NCBI GenBank assembly: GCA_012515195.1
Contig: JAAYYW010000028.1
Coordinates: forward strand, 1-43,724
Source of the DNA: Leptolinea sp.
GTDB lineage: Bacteria > Chloroflexota > Anaerolineae > Anaerolineales > Anaerolineaceae
Length of the DNA: 43,724 bases
Direction: 5' to 3'
Each line of letters opens with the position of its first letter. The stretch's first letter is position 1. Made by a program: the position numbers and the translations under genes. The notes beneath the pieces were generated by a model. The model saw only the letters and a list, made by a program, of their open reading frames with translations, did no database searches and was not told the DNA's origin. Shown here piece by piece: positions 26,388-33,610 of the stretch.

Positions 26388-28622
26388 ATGATACCCAATA
26401 TTGACTTTCTTTCCGGATTAAACGATCAGCAAAAGCAGGCGGTCACCGCCGAACTCGGTCATGTTCTTGTACTGGCTGGCCCCGGTTCGGGGAAAACACG
26501 CGTTTTAACCCATCGCATCGCCTACCTTATCACACAAATGTACCTGCCGCCATCCAATATTCTGGCTGTCACTTTTACCAATAAAGCGGCACGGGTGATG
26601 GAGAACCGACTGGAGAATCTTCTGGGGCAAAAGCCGGAAGGCATCTGGCTCGGAACGTTCCATTCGATTTGCGCCCGCATCCTACGGCGGGAAGCCGAAC
26701 ATCTGGGCTTTACATCCAACTTTGTGATCTACGATGATGATGATCAGCAAAGCCTGATAAAAACGGCCATCCGGGAAATGAATATTGACGAAAAGATGTT
26801 CCGACCGGCCAGCATTCGTTCGGTTATTTCGGCTGCAAAAAATAACATGCAAACACCCGATGACCTGACATCGCGCACCTACCGCGAAGAGGTCAACCTG
26901 AGGGTGTACCGCCGCTACCAGGAATTATTGCGTGCCAGCAACGCGCTCGATTTTGATGATCTGCTGAACGAGGCGGTCAATCTGTTCGCGGCGAACCCTG
27001 CCGTGCGCGACCGGTATAGCCGCAGGTTTCGCGAAGTGCTCGTGGATGAGTTTCAGGATACCAACACTGCCCAATACCAGATTCTGCGCCATCTGGGTAT
27101 AACCGGCAACAGCCTGTTTGTAGTGGGCGATGAAGATCAATCCATCTACCGCTGGCGCGGGGCTGATTACCGGAATGTACAATCATTTGAACGTGACTAT
27201 CCTGACAGCAAAAAGATCCTGTTAGAACAGAATTACCGTTCCACCCAGATGGTTCTGGATGCAGCCCGGGCTGTGATCGACCACAATATTAACCGCACCC
27301 CCAAGCGGCTGTTTTCTGATAATGGCAGGGGTGAGACGATCACTGTGTATGAATCAGTGGATGATAAAACAGAAGCCGAATATGTGGCAGAGACCATCCG
27401 CAATAATATAAATGTAAAGCAATGGAAGGGAAGTCAGGTGGCGGTTATGTACCGCACGAATGCCCAGTCCCGATTGCTGGAAGAGTCTTTTTTGAAGGCC
27501 AATCTCCCCTACCGATTGGTTGGGGCGCAGCGTTTCTACGGCCGGCGTGAAGTGAAGGATATCATTGCTTATCTGCGGTTGGTTTACAACCCGAGTGATG
27601 AGGTCAGCCTGGCACGGGTGATCAACGTACCAACCCGTGGGATTGGTGACAAGACCGTCGCGGCATTACAACAGCACGCGCATGATCTGGGAATATCATC
27701 CGGTGAGGTACTGGCCGGGTTGGGCAGGCAGGGACAGGAATCGCCGCATTTTCCCAATTTCACCGCGCGCGTTGCGAATGGACTGGCTGATTTTGGGGCG
27801 AATCTGATTTCCTGGCGGGACGCGAATACCAAAGGTATTCCGCTAACACAACTGGTTCAGCGCATTCTGGATGATATCCGGTACGAAGACTATATCGATG
27901 ACCGGACAGAGGAAGGGCATCAACGCTGGGAAAATGTATTGGAGTTGATGAAAATTGCCCTGGAGTTCGATGACCGCGGACTGGATGAATTCCTCGAGCG
28001 CCTGGCTCTGGTCTCTGACCAGGACACATTGGCAGAAGATGTGGAAGCCCCGACACTGTTGACATTGCATGCAGCCAAAGGATTGGAATTTCCGGTGGTT
28101 TTTATCACCGGTTTGGATGATGGTGTGTTGCCGCATAGCCGGTCACTGGATGACCCGGAGGAAATGGCGGAAGAACGCCGTTTACTGTACGTGGGCATCA
28201 CCCGTGCCAAAGACCGCCTTTACCTTACCCGGGCAGACCGGCGAAGTGGATATGGCAGTTACGAAAATTGTTCCCCATCCCGTTTTTTAAAGGATATTCC
28301 ATCACAGCTTGTTCTTAGACAGGGGTTGATTGCCCCCACCCGTGTGGGCCGCTCGCCATTCAAACAGCGGACAGAGAGTTATGCCAACTGGACCACGCCG
28401 TCACCATCCTATGGGACTTTCCGACCTGCACCACGTCAGCAAAAACAGCAGGTTGAGCAGCGCTTCCCGGCCAATTGCCGGGTGAAACACGAGGTCTGGG
28501 GTGAAGGTCTTGTGGTGAAGAGTGTGCTGGAAGACGGCGATGAGACAGTTGATGTTTTCTTTGATACGGTTGGATTCAAACGTCTGGCTGCCTCGCTTGC
28601 ACGGCTTGAAATCGTACCTTAA
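26388..28622 (+). CDS. pcrA: UvrD/PcrA-type superfamily 1 DNA helicase
   Basis: 744 residues. A 3'-5' helicase for nucleotide-excision repair, replication-fork clearing and removal of RecA. The helicase motifs are intact: Q-motif LNDQQKQAV, Walker A GPGSGKTRVLTHR (~residues 28-40), FTNKAARVM, TFHSICARIL, VDEFQDTNTAQY (motif II), GDEDQSIYRWRGA (motif III), LEQNYRS (motif IV), LTLHAAKGLEFPVVF (motif V) and EERRLLYVGITRAK (motif VI). The last ~55 residues form the Tudor-like tail typical of PcrA/UvrD (VKHEVWGEGLVV ... VDVFFDTVGFKRL). Length and tail favour PcrA/UvrD over Rep. The start has no Shine-Dalgarno sequence. Confidence 0.95.
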   Translation: MIPNIDFLSGLNDQQKQAVTAELGHVLVLAGPGSGKTRVLTHRIAYLITQMYLPPSNILAVTFTNKAARVMENRLENLLGQKPEGIWLGTFHSICARILRREAEHLGFTSNFVIYDDDDQQSLIKTAIREMNIDEKMFRPASIRSVISAAKNNMQTPDDLTSRTYREEVNLRVYRRYQELLRASNALDFDDLLNEAVNLFAANPAVRDRYSRRFREVLVDEFQDTNTAQYQILRHLGITGNSLFVVGDEDQSIYRWRGADYRNVQSFERDYPDSKKILLEQNYRSTQMVLDAARAVIDHNINRTPKRLFSDNGRGETITVYESVDDKTEAEYVAETIRNNINVKQWKGSQVAVMYRTNAQSRLLEESFLKANLPYRLVGAQRFYGRREVKDIIAYLRLVYNPSDEVSLARVINVPTRGIGDKTVAALQQHAHDLGISSGEVLAGLGRQGQESPHFPNFTARVANGLADFGANLISWRDANTKGIPLTQLVQRILDDIRYEDYIDDRTEEGHQRWENVLELMKIALEFDDRGLDEFLERLALVSDQDTLAEDVEAPTLLTLHAAKGLEFPVVFITGLDDGVLPHSRSLDDPEEMAEERRLLYVGITRAKDRLYLTRADRRSGYGSYENCSPSRFLKDIPSQLVLRQGLIAPTRVGRSPFKQRTESYANWTTPSPSYGTFRPAPRQQKQQVEQRFPANCRVKHEVWGEGLVVKSVLEDGDETVDVFFDTVGFKRLAASLARLEIVP

Positions 28623-28646
28623 TGGTGTAGCCTGCCGCGCCGGCGA

Positions 28647-29474
28647 TCATCGCTGCGGGATCATATCGACGATGTATTCCAGGAATACACCGTGTCCTTC
28701 GATTGAGCCTGCCACCTGCATCATCTCCTGAATGCTGGGCCCACGGGGTTGTCCGACCAGGTTGGTCAACAGGCTCATCTCCTCAGGGATGCGGGTGAAA
28801 TAACTTCCACTCCACAATTGCTGCATCACCGGGCTGAAAAACCCTGGGCGCACGAATCCGATGTCCTGTGGGTTCTGGGCTACCATATAGCGCACGGTTA
28901 CCGGCATGCCAACGCGGTTCGCCAGGAACGCCCGGGCATCTTCTTCTGTGGCAACCAGGCCTGAAGCGTAACCGCTCCATTCACCGGCGAGCGCCACATC
29001 CGTGATTCCCATGCCTACCTCCGGACCCATTCCTCCGTGATAGATAAGTACCGAGCAATACCCAATACCCTGGCGGTCGCCAATTTGTACCCTGAACGGG
29101 TATTCGCCCAAAAGAAGCATCTTGCGCCAGGTAACCGCGTAGGCGATCAGGTTGTCATAATCTGTGGTGGAAGACGTGAGAATGTCACCCTCGCCTGTGG
29201 CTTCCATGAAGGCTAGCCAGGCATCCCTCAAAGTCGCATATCCAGCCCGCAACAGCCAGCCTTCCACAATGGCATTCGCTGCCTGAGTGTCCAGGCAAGA
29301 TGCAGATAGCATGTTCAAATCTGCGGTAGGTTTTGGTGTGATGGTTGGTGTGGGCAGGGGAATGTCAGTTAATGTGGGCTGAGCCGCTGGTAGTTGCGGT
29401 AATATGGCCGTTGACGTTGATGTGCAGGCCGAAAGTAGAAATATCAAGAGGAGGGAAAGCTGAAGGTGTCTCAC
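28647..29474 (-). CDS. Lipoprotein of unknown function
   Basis: 275 residues, GTG start at 29474. The signal ends in a lipobox LLSAC (Cys about residue 17), followed by a Thr/Pro linker (~20-50) of the kind common in surface lipoproteins of this lineage. The mature domain (~55-275) is probably compact, with three cysteines in all after the lipobox region or fewer, and sequences such as RDAWLAFMEATGEGD and GMGITDVALAGEWSGYASG. I recognise no family and no catalytic motif. It is convergent with the helicase gene (24 bp) and divergent from a LysM gene. Confidence 0.72.
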   Translation of the reverse strand: MRHLQLSLLLIFLLSACTSTSTAILPQLPAAQPTLTDIPLPTPTITPKPTADLNMLSASCLDTQAANAIVEGWLLRAGYATLRDAWLAFMEATGEGDILTSSTTDYDNLIAYAVTWRKMLLLGEYPFRVQIGDRQGIGYCSVLIYHGGMGPEVGMGITDVALAGEWSGYASGLVATEEDARAFLANRVGMPVTVRYMVAQNPQDIGFVRPGFFSPVMQQLWSGSYFTRIPEEMSLLTNLVGQPRGPSIQEMMQVAGSIEGHGVFLEYIVDMIPQR

Positions 29475-29481
29475 GAATAAA

Positions 29482-29508
29482 ATTATAACGTTTGTTAATT
29501 GTTTGTAA
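29482..29508 (-). promoter_or_regulatory. Leaderless promoter of the GTG-started lipoprotein
   Basis: Minus strand: CTTACA, 16-bp spacer, perfect TATAAT (29487-29482). The GTG start lies 7 bases after the -10 box, so the transcript would begin at or next to the start codon. Confidence 0.5.
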
Positions 29509-29525
29509 GAAAGTCTAATAACAAG

Positions 29526-29554
29526 TTGGCTTTATTTATCCAAATCAGTATAAT
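29526..29554 (+). promoter_or_regulatory. Promoter of the LysM gene
   Basis: TTGGCT (29526-29531), 17-bp spacer, perfect TATAAT (29549-29554). The expected start near 29561 leaves a leader of about 40 bases that contains GGGAAAGG before the ATG at 29601. Confidence 0.68.
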
Positions 29555-29600
29555 TAGATAATGTGGTAAAAAAACAGTGGGATTTAGGGAAAGGTAAATT

Positions 29601-30059
29601 ATGTCACCAGAAGAAAAAAAGAAAAACATTTTAGATTCAGCTATTGATCTCCTGACCAATCGCGATGAAAAAGCGGCGGCTGCCAAAGCTGCTGCTGACG
29701 CTAAAGCCAGACAGGATGCGGAAGTAAAAGCCCGGGCAGAAGCCGAAGCCAAAGCCCGCGCTGATGCCAAAGCAAAAGAAGAAGAAGAAAAGAAAAAAGC
29801 CGAACAACAGAAACTCGCCAACGAGACCTACCAGAAAACACAGGCTGATATGAAGGCGGCCAAAGAAGCTGCCGCGGCAGCTGTTCTCGCTGAACATACC
29901 GTACAGCCGGGTGAGACCCTCAGTGGGATTGCCATGAAATATTACAAGAGCTCAACCCGCGAATCATGGATGAAGATCTATGAAGCGAATAAAGCTGTCA
30001 TTGGCGACAACCCCGGAATGATCAAAGCCGGACAGGTATTCAAGATCCCCAAGCCGTAA
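29601..30059 (+). CDS. LysM-domain protein with Ala/Lys/Glu coiled coil
   Basis: 152 residues. Residues ~18-92 are a highly charged Ala-rich helix (repeats of KA, AEAKARADAKAKEEEEKK), a predicted coiled coil. Residues ~98-152 are one LysM module (HTVQPGETLSGIAMKYYKSS ... GMIKAGQVFKIPKP) that would bind peptidoglycan-like N-acetylglucosamine polymers. There is no signal peptide or TM segment, which is unusual for a LysM protein and matches the cytoplasmic BON-LysM type (YgaU-like) group. It lies 13 bp before the next gene and is likely cotranscribed with it. Confidence 0.85.
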   Translation: MSPEEKKKNILDSAIDLLTNRDEKAAAAKAAADAKARQDAEVKARAEAEAKARADAKAKEEEEKKKAEQQKLANETYQKTQADMKAAKEAAAAAVLAEHTVQPGETLSGIAMKYYKSSTRESWMKIYEANKAVIGDNPGMIKAGQVFKIPKP

Positions 30060-30072
30060 CGGGTAGATTGTC

Positions 30073-30873
30073 ATGGCAAAAACAAAAGTAAATCTGGCCA
30101 AATTGTTTGGCAATGTTGCCCAGGAGTTGGCCAAAAATCAGGGCGCATTAAACCAGGCGGATACACACAATAAAGACCATGGCGATCACATGGTGAGTGT
30201 GTTCAATACGATCACGCAGGCCATGCAGGAAAAACCAAAAGCACCGCCTTCATCGCAGTTGGAATATGCCGCGCAGCAGGTGCGTGAGAATTGTCAATCA
30301 GGCAGTGGTAATGTGTATGCCGACGGACTCGCGCGGGCAGCATCGGAATTGCAGGGTCAAAACCTCGATGCCGGTAATGCCATGCAGCTGATCACTGCAC
30401 TGATGGGGACGAATATGGGCGGGCAGGGTTCCGCGCAGGCCGGAAACGCGGATGCGTTGGGCAGCCTGCTGGGCACCATGATGGGCGGTTCATCATCGCA
30501 ACAACCATCTGCCGGTGCTGGCTCGTCCGATGCCCTGTCATCACTGCTTGGTGGTTTGATGGGCGGGGGACAGGCTTCAAGCTCAGGTGGAAATGCCCAG
30601 GCTGATATGCTCTCATCTCTCCTGGGTGGTGCTCTTGGTGGTAGCCAGGGATCATCGCAAGCCGGATCAGGCAGCGGGATTAGCATGCAGCAAGTACTGG
30701 CAGCCGGACTCGAATTTATGCAATCACAGCAGCAGGGACAGGATACCATGTCCTCTCTTCTGGATGCTGTTGTTGCCGGATCGCAAGCCGGAGGCGGCTA
30801 CCGATCTGAATCGGGCAAGCTAGTTGCCGGAACTCTGATGCAGGGACTTGGCGCCCTACTGGGTAGGAAGTAA
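30073..30873 (+). CDS. Low-complexity Gly/Ser/Gln repeat protein
   Basis: 266 residues. The N-terminal ~110 residues are helical, with NQADTHNKDHGDHMV, which faintly resembles the metal-binding GDGDHG segment of the DhaL/DAK2 fold; I regard that as weak. Residues ~120-215 are low complexity with three imperfect units built on DALxSLLGxxMGG, separated by Ser/Gln/Ala linkers. The last ~50 residues are again helical (MQQVLAAGLEFMQSQQQGQD ... LMQGLGALLGRK). No signal peptide. The Leu-Leu-Gly spaced units may form amphipathic or self-associating segments. The gene is 13 bp after the LysM gene, so the two may act together. Function unknown. Confidence 0.75.
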   Translation: MAKTKVNLAKLFGNVAQELAKNQGALNQADTHNKDHGDHMVSVFNTITQAMQEKPKAPPSSQLEYAAQQVRENCQSGSGNVYADGLARAASELQGQNLDAGNAMQLITALMGTNMGGQGSAQAGNADALGSLLGTMMGGSSSQQPSAGAGSSDALSSLLGGLMGGGQASSSGGNAQADMLSSLLGGALGGSQGSSQAGSGSGISMQQVLAAGLEFMQSQQQGQDTMSSLLDAVVAGSQAGGGYRSESGKLVAGTLMQGLGALLGRK

Positions 30874-30892
30874 GCTCGGATAAAAAAATGGA

Positions 30893-30924
30893 AAACGCCC
30901 GTTGTTTAATCGCAACGGGCGTTT
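30893..30924. terminator. Terminator between convergent genes
   Basis: Perfect 12-bp stem AAACGCCCGTTG / CAACGGGCGTTT with an 8-base loop, A-rich before and T-rich after. It can serve the repeat-protein gene and, on the other strand, the small CxxC gene. Confidence 0.85.
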
Positions 30925-30927
30925 CTA

Positions 30928-31116
30928 TTATTGATTGTGAGGTTTGAGTTTCTCAGCATCAGGGAGCAAGCCGGTCAGTTTCTGCGGGGAATGGATCATG
31001 ATCGGCAGGTGCTCCGGACAGACATGATACTCAATGTCTTTGTACTGGAACTGGATCAATGGGACCTCTGATTGGGGCTGATTACAAACAAAGCAGTTGG
31101 GGTTTATATTTTTCAT
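30928..31116 (-). CDS. Small putative zinc-binding protein
   Basis: 62 residues from the ATG at 31116; the frame is open 19 codons further. It has NCFVCNQ (CxxC) near residue 8 and YHVCPEHLP (C-x2-H) near residue 32, a spacing that suits one zinc site as in small zinc-ribbon or treble-clef proteins. No other domain. Too short for a confident family. Between two convergent or divergent neighbours on its own strand, so monocistronic. Confidence 0.6.
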   Translation of the reverse strand: MKNINPNCFVCNQPQSEVPLIQFQYKDIEYHVCPEHLPIMIHSPQKLTGLLPDAEKLKPHNQ

Positions 31117-31194
31117 GGATACCTGACAAATAAGATGAGATTTATATATTATACATGGATTCTTATCGATCACATAGATTTTCTTCTTTTTTTA

Positions 31195-31224
31195 TTGAGA
31201 TTGCCTTTATGTCTCAGGTATAAT
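31195..31224 (+). promoter_or_regulatory. azlCD promoter with very short leader
   Basis: TTGAGA (31195-31200), 18-bp spacer, perfect TATAAT (31219-31224). The ATG of azlC is 16 bases after the -10 box, so the predicted 5' UTR is about 10 bases with no Shine-Dalgarno sequence. Confidence 0.68.
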
Positions 31225-31240
31225 CACGCCTTAATTGCCC

Positions 31241-31930
31241 ATGAAACCAACGTCCTGCTCTCAATTCTTTTCCGGCGTCCGTGATCTGCTGCCGATATTG
31301 CTGGGGGTAATGCCATTTGGACTGATCTACGGAATTGCGGCGGTAAATGCGGGAATGCCTCCATTACAGGCATTTCTCATGTCCTCCATTGTGTTTTCCG
31401 GCAGCGCGCAATTTGCTGCCACCCAGTTGATCGCCAACGGAGCGCTGGCATCCGTAGTCATCGTATCGATCATCGTTGTCAATCTGCGGCACATCATGTA
31501 CTCGGCGACCATATCACCGCATTTCAGCCGGATTCCCTTCTGGCGCAAAATGATTCTGGCCTATCTGCTCACCGACGAAGCTTTCGCCATGACGATTACC
31601 CGCTACAACGCGGAACCGGATATGCCCCATAAGGGATGGTATTTTCTCGGGGCGGGTATGGCGCTGTGGACAACCTGGCAGGCCGCCACAGCCGTAGGAG
31701 TGTTCGCGGGGGGGCAGGTACCGGCTGCCTGGTCGCTCGATTTCACCATTGCGTTGACGTTCCTGGCCCTGTCCATTCCGTCCATTCGCGACAGGTCAAC
31801 GGCAGTTGCAGCCGTGGTGGGCGGGGTTTCTGCCATCCTGTTGCGGGGAATGCCTTTCCAGCTGGGACTGGTTACAGCAGCCATTCTCGGTATTGCTGTC
31901 GGGTACGGAGTCGAACGATGGACTCGTTGA
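31241..31930 (+). CDS. azlC: AzlC-family branched-chain amino acid exporter, large subunit
   Basis: 229 residues from ATG 31241 (a TTG two codons earlier is less likely). The family signature is clear: GVRDLLPILLGVMPFGLIYGI, FLMSSIVFSGSAQFAATQLI and VVNLRHIMYSATI, followed by about five hydrophobic segments. With AzlD it exports branched-chain amino acids (as in B. subtilis AzlCD and E. coli YgaZH). The azlD start lies inside its last codons (13-bp overlap), so the two subunits are translated in coupling. Sits in the cytoplasmic membrane. Confidence 0.94.
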   Translation: MKPTSCSQFFSGVRDLLPILLGVMPFGLIYGIAAVNAGMPPLQAFLMSSIVFSGSAQFAATQLIANGALASVVIVSIIVVNLRHIMYSATISPHFSRIPFWRKMILAYLLTDEAFAMTITRYNAEPDMPHKGWYFLGAGMALWTTWQAATAVGVFAGGQVPAAWSLDFTIALTFLALSIPSIRDRSTAVAAVVGGVSAILLRGMPFQLGLVTAAILGIAVGYGVERWTR

Positions 31931-32253
31931 ATATCTGGCTCATTCTTATTCTGGGGGGACTTGGGACATACCTGATCCGCCTCTCGTTCATCCTGATCTT
32001 TCAGCGTTTTCAGATGCCGGGTTTTATGACGCGCATCCTGCGGCTGGTACCGCCGGCCGTTTTCTCGGCCATTGTGCTGCCGGAATTGCTGGTGCGCGAC
32101 GGGGGTATTCATCTATCGTTATCGAATTTACGGCTGGTGGCCGGGATGCTGGCAGTGGTGATTGCTCTGAAAACCCGCAACATCCTGATCACCATTGCCT
32201 CTGGCATGATCATTTTATGGCTGTTGCAATACGCGATGTCTTTCTTCCAATAA
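31918..32253 (+). CDS. azlD: AzlD-family small subunit
   Basis: 111 residues from ATG 31918. Four hydrophobic helices with family features WLILILGGLGTYLIRLSF, FMTRILRLVPPAVFSAIVLPELL and a C-terminal KTRNILITIASGMIILWLL. It is the small partner of AzlC in branched-chain amino acid export. The frame stays open upstream inside azlC, but the family N-terminus starts at this ATG. Confidence 0.93.
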   Translation: MDSLNIWLILILGGLGTYLIRLSFILIFQRFQMPGFMTRILRLVPPAVFSAIVLPELLVRDGGIHLSLSNLRLVAGMLAVVIALKTRNILITIASGMIILWLLQYAMSFFQ

Positions 32254-32345
32254 TTACGTATTTCTACCTGAGGTATAAATTCCATCCGCTTTAAGGTGAA
32301 AAATCAAGGAATATTAAGAAAACCCGGAAAAATATCCAAATCGCC

Positions 32346-32373
32346 TTGACTCCTTGGATTTTTCCGGTAAAAT
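32346..32373 (+). promoter_or_regulatory. Promoter of the pyr operon
   Basis: TTGACT (32346-32351), 16-bp spacer, TAAAAT (32368-32373). The expected start at about 32379-32381 lies 3-5 bases upstream of the leader ORF ATG at 32384. Confidence 0.72.
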
Positions 32374-32383
32374 AGCGCACGGC

Positions 32384-32518
32384 ATGTACAAAAATCCTCC
32401 GCACACACGATATATGAAACCCGTGCAGCCTTCAACCGGCGGGGATGAAATATTTGTTTTTATCAGAGAGCCTGAATCGGGCTCTCTTTTTTTGTCAGTT
32501 GACGGAGGGCGGCTATGA
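32384..32518 (+). CDS. Putative pyr operon leader peptide, 44 codons
   Basis: ATG at 32384 opens a 44-codon frame ending in TGA at 32516-32518, which overlaps the pyrC ATG (ATGA). The peptide begins MYKNPPHTRYMKPVQPSTGG and ends SLFLSVDGGRL; it has no known domain, and its frame differs from that of pyrC. Codons 24-26 (ATA TTT GTT TTT ATC region) fall in a U-rich tract. The intrinsic terminator at 32465-32493 lies entirely inside the ORF, and translation to the end would open it. E. coli pyrL, also 44 codons, has the same layout before pyrBI. The start has no Shine-Dalgarno sequence but is 3-5 bases from the predicted transcript start, so leaderless initiation would be needed. A coincidental short ORF remains possible. 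Confidence 0.6.
   Translation: MYKNPPHTRYMKPVQPSTGGDEIFVFIREPESGSLFLSVDGGRL
32450..32493 (+). terminator. Attenuator of the pyr operon with upstream U-rich tract
   Basis: An 8-bp stem AGAGAGCC (32465-32472) / GGCTCTCT (32480-32487) is followed by a T-run to 32493. Just upstream, 32450-32464 (ATATTTGTTTTTATC) has 10 T in 15 bases, where transcription would slow when UTP is low. The stem lies 22 bp before the pyrC ATG, so it can only be a regulatory attenuator, not an end-of-unit terminator: azlD ends 200 bp earlier and before the pyr promoter. Confidence 0.8.
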
Positions 32519-33576
32519 GAATTCCTGGACTGATTGATCCACACGTACACATGCGCGAACCAGGCGGTGAACACAAAGAAGACTGGTCGACTGGAACCGC
32601 TTCCGCCCTGGCCGGCGGCGTGACGATGGTACTGGCGATGCCCAACACAAAACCTCCTGTCACTGACAGAAAGACCCTCGAAGCGACCCTGTCTCTGGCC
32701 GGATCCAAAGCCCGCTGTGACTTTGCCCAGTTTATTGGCGCGGGAGCGGGCAACCGGGAAACGGCTGCGAGCCTGGCGCCGCATACTGCCGGGCTGAAGA
32801 TGTATCTTGACTCTACCTATGGTGACCTGAAACTGGACAATATGGAAGACTGGTTCATCCACTTCCAGAACTGGCCGGCTTCATCCCCGCTTTGTGTGCA
32901 TGCCGAAGGGCCCTCCCTGGCCGCGGCAATTTTACTGGCTGAAGTGACCAACCGACCGGTACACCTGTGCCATATTTCCCTGCGAAGCGAGATCATGCTC
33001 ATCAGGGCGGCCAAAGCCCGCGGCATCCCGGTGACATGCGAGGTTAGTCCGCACCATCTATTCCTTAACTGCGATGACATCCCCTCCATCAGCCCCGGCC
33101 GATCGGAAGTTCGGCCGCGCCTTGCTTCGCGGGATGATGTTCAGGCTTTATGGGACAATCTGGACTGCATCGATTGTTTTGCCACTGATCACGCTCCCCA
33201 TACCCCGGGGGAAAAGGACAGCGACAATCCGCCGCCCGGTTTTCCAGGGTTGGAAAGCGCCCTGCCACTTTACCTGACAGCCATGTCGCAGGGACGGTTG
33301 ACGCTGGATGATATCCTGGCACGCTGTGTCATTAATCCGCGCCACATCTTCCATCTTCCAGAGCAGCCGGATACGTTCGTGGAGATCGATCCCGCAGCCC
33401 GTTGGACATTCGATGCGGCAAAGTCTCATACCCGCAGCGGCTGGTCTCCTTTTGATGGCTTCACCCTGACCGGGCGTATTGAATCCGTCACCCTGCGGGG
33501 CAAGGTTGTATATAAGAACGGCGAAATTCTGGCCGAACCCGGCTCCGGTCACAATATCAGATCGGAATTGAAATGA
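32515..33576 (+). CDS. pyrC: Dihydroorotase, CAD-like type
   Basis: 353 residues; GGAGGG is 5 bases upstream of the ATG. It catalyses the reversible cyclisation of carbamoyl-aspartate to dihydroorotate. Zinc ligands are H10 and H12 (IDPHVHMREPG). The bridging carbamylated lysine is K95 in GLKMYLDST. Further zinc ligands are CVHAE and LCHIS, and the catalytic Asp is in CFATDHAPHTPGEK, followed by PPPGFPGLE. The protein begins directly at the first barrel strand and lacks the ~45-residue N-terminal sandwich of most bacterial class I enzymes. By recall, the sequence resembles the DHOase domain of eukaryotic CAD, including the flexible-loop Thr six residues after the lysine. pyrB follows after 34 bp. 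Confidence 0.95.
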   Translation: MRIPGLIDPHVHMREPGGEHKEDWSTGTASALAGGVTMVLAMPNTKPPVTDRKTLEATLSLAGSKARCDFAQFIGAGAGNRETAASLAPHTAGLKMYLDSTYGDLKLDNMEDWFIHFQNWPASSPLCVHAEGPSLAAAILLAEVTNRPVHLCHISLRSEIMLIRAAKARGIPVTCEVSPHHLFLNCDDIPSISPGRSEVRPRLASRDDVQALWDNLDCIDCFATDHAPHTPGEKDSDNPPPGFPGLESALPLYLTAMSQGRLTLDDILARCVINPRHIFHLPEQPDTFVEIDPAARWTFDAAKSHTRSGWSPFDGFTLTGRIESVTLRGKVVYKNGEILAEPGSGHNIRSELK

Positions 33577-33610
33577 GTATATCCATCTCTATCCATAAAA
33601 AGGAGATTTT

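Noticed and set aside
30073..30400. DhaL/DAK2 kinase domain in the repeat protein
   Set aside because: Only a short NKDHGDHM similarity is seen; the DxDxD metal-binding pattern and the rest of the fold are not evident.
30480..30700. Tandem DNA repeat array in the Gly/Ser-rich gene
   Set aside because: The units are protein-level imperfect repeats; the DNA copies diverge and stay in frame, so they are part of the coding gene.
31201..31224. azlC -35 box at TTGCCT (31201-31206)
   Set aside because: The spacing to TATAAT is only 12 bp; TTGAGA at 31195 gives 18 bp and fits better.
32515..32600. pyrC missing its N-terminus because of a frameshift from the upstream ORF
   Set aside because: The upstream ORF (32384-32518) does not resemble the DHOase N-terminus, a strong GGAGGG precedes ATG 32515, and CAD-type enzymes also begin at the barrel.
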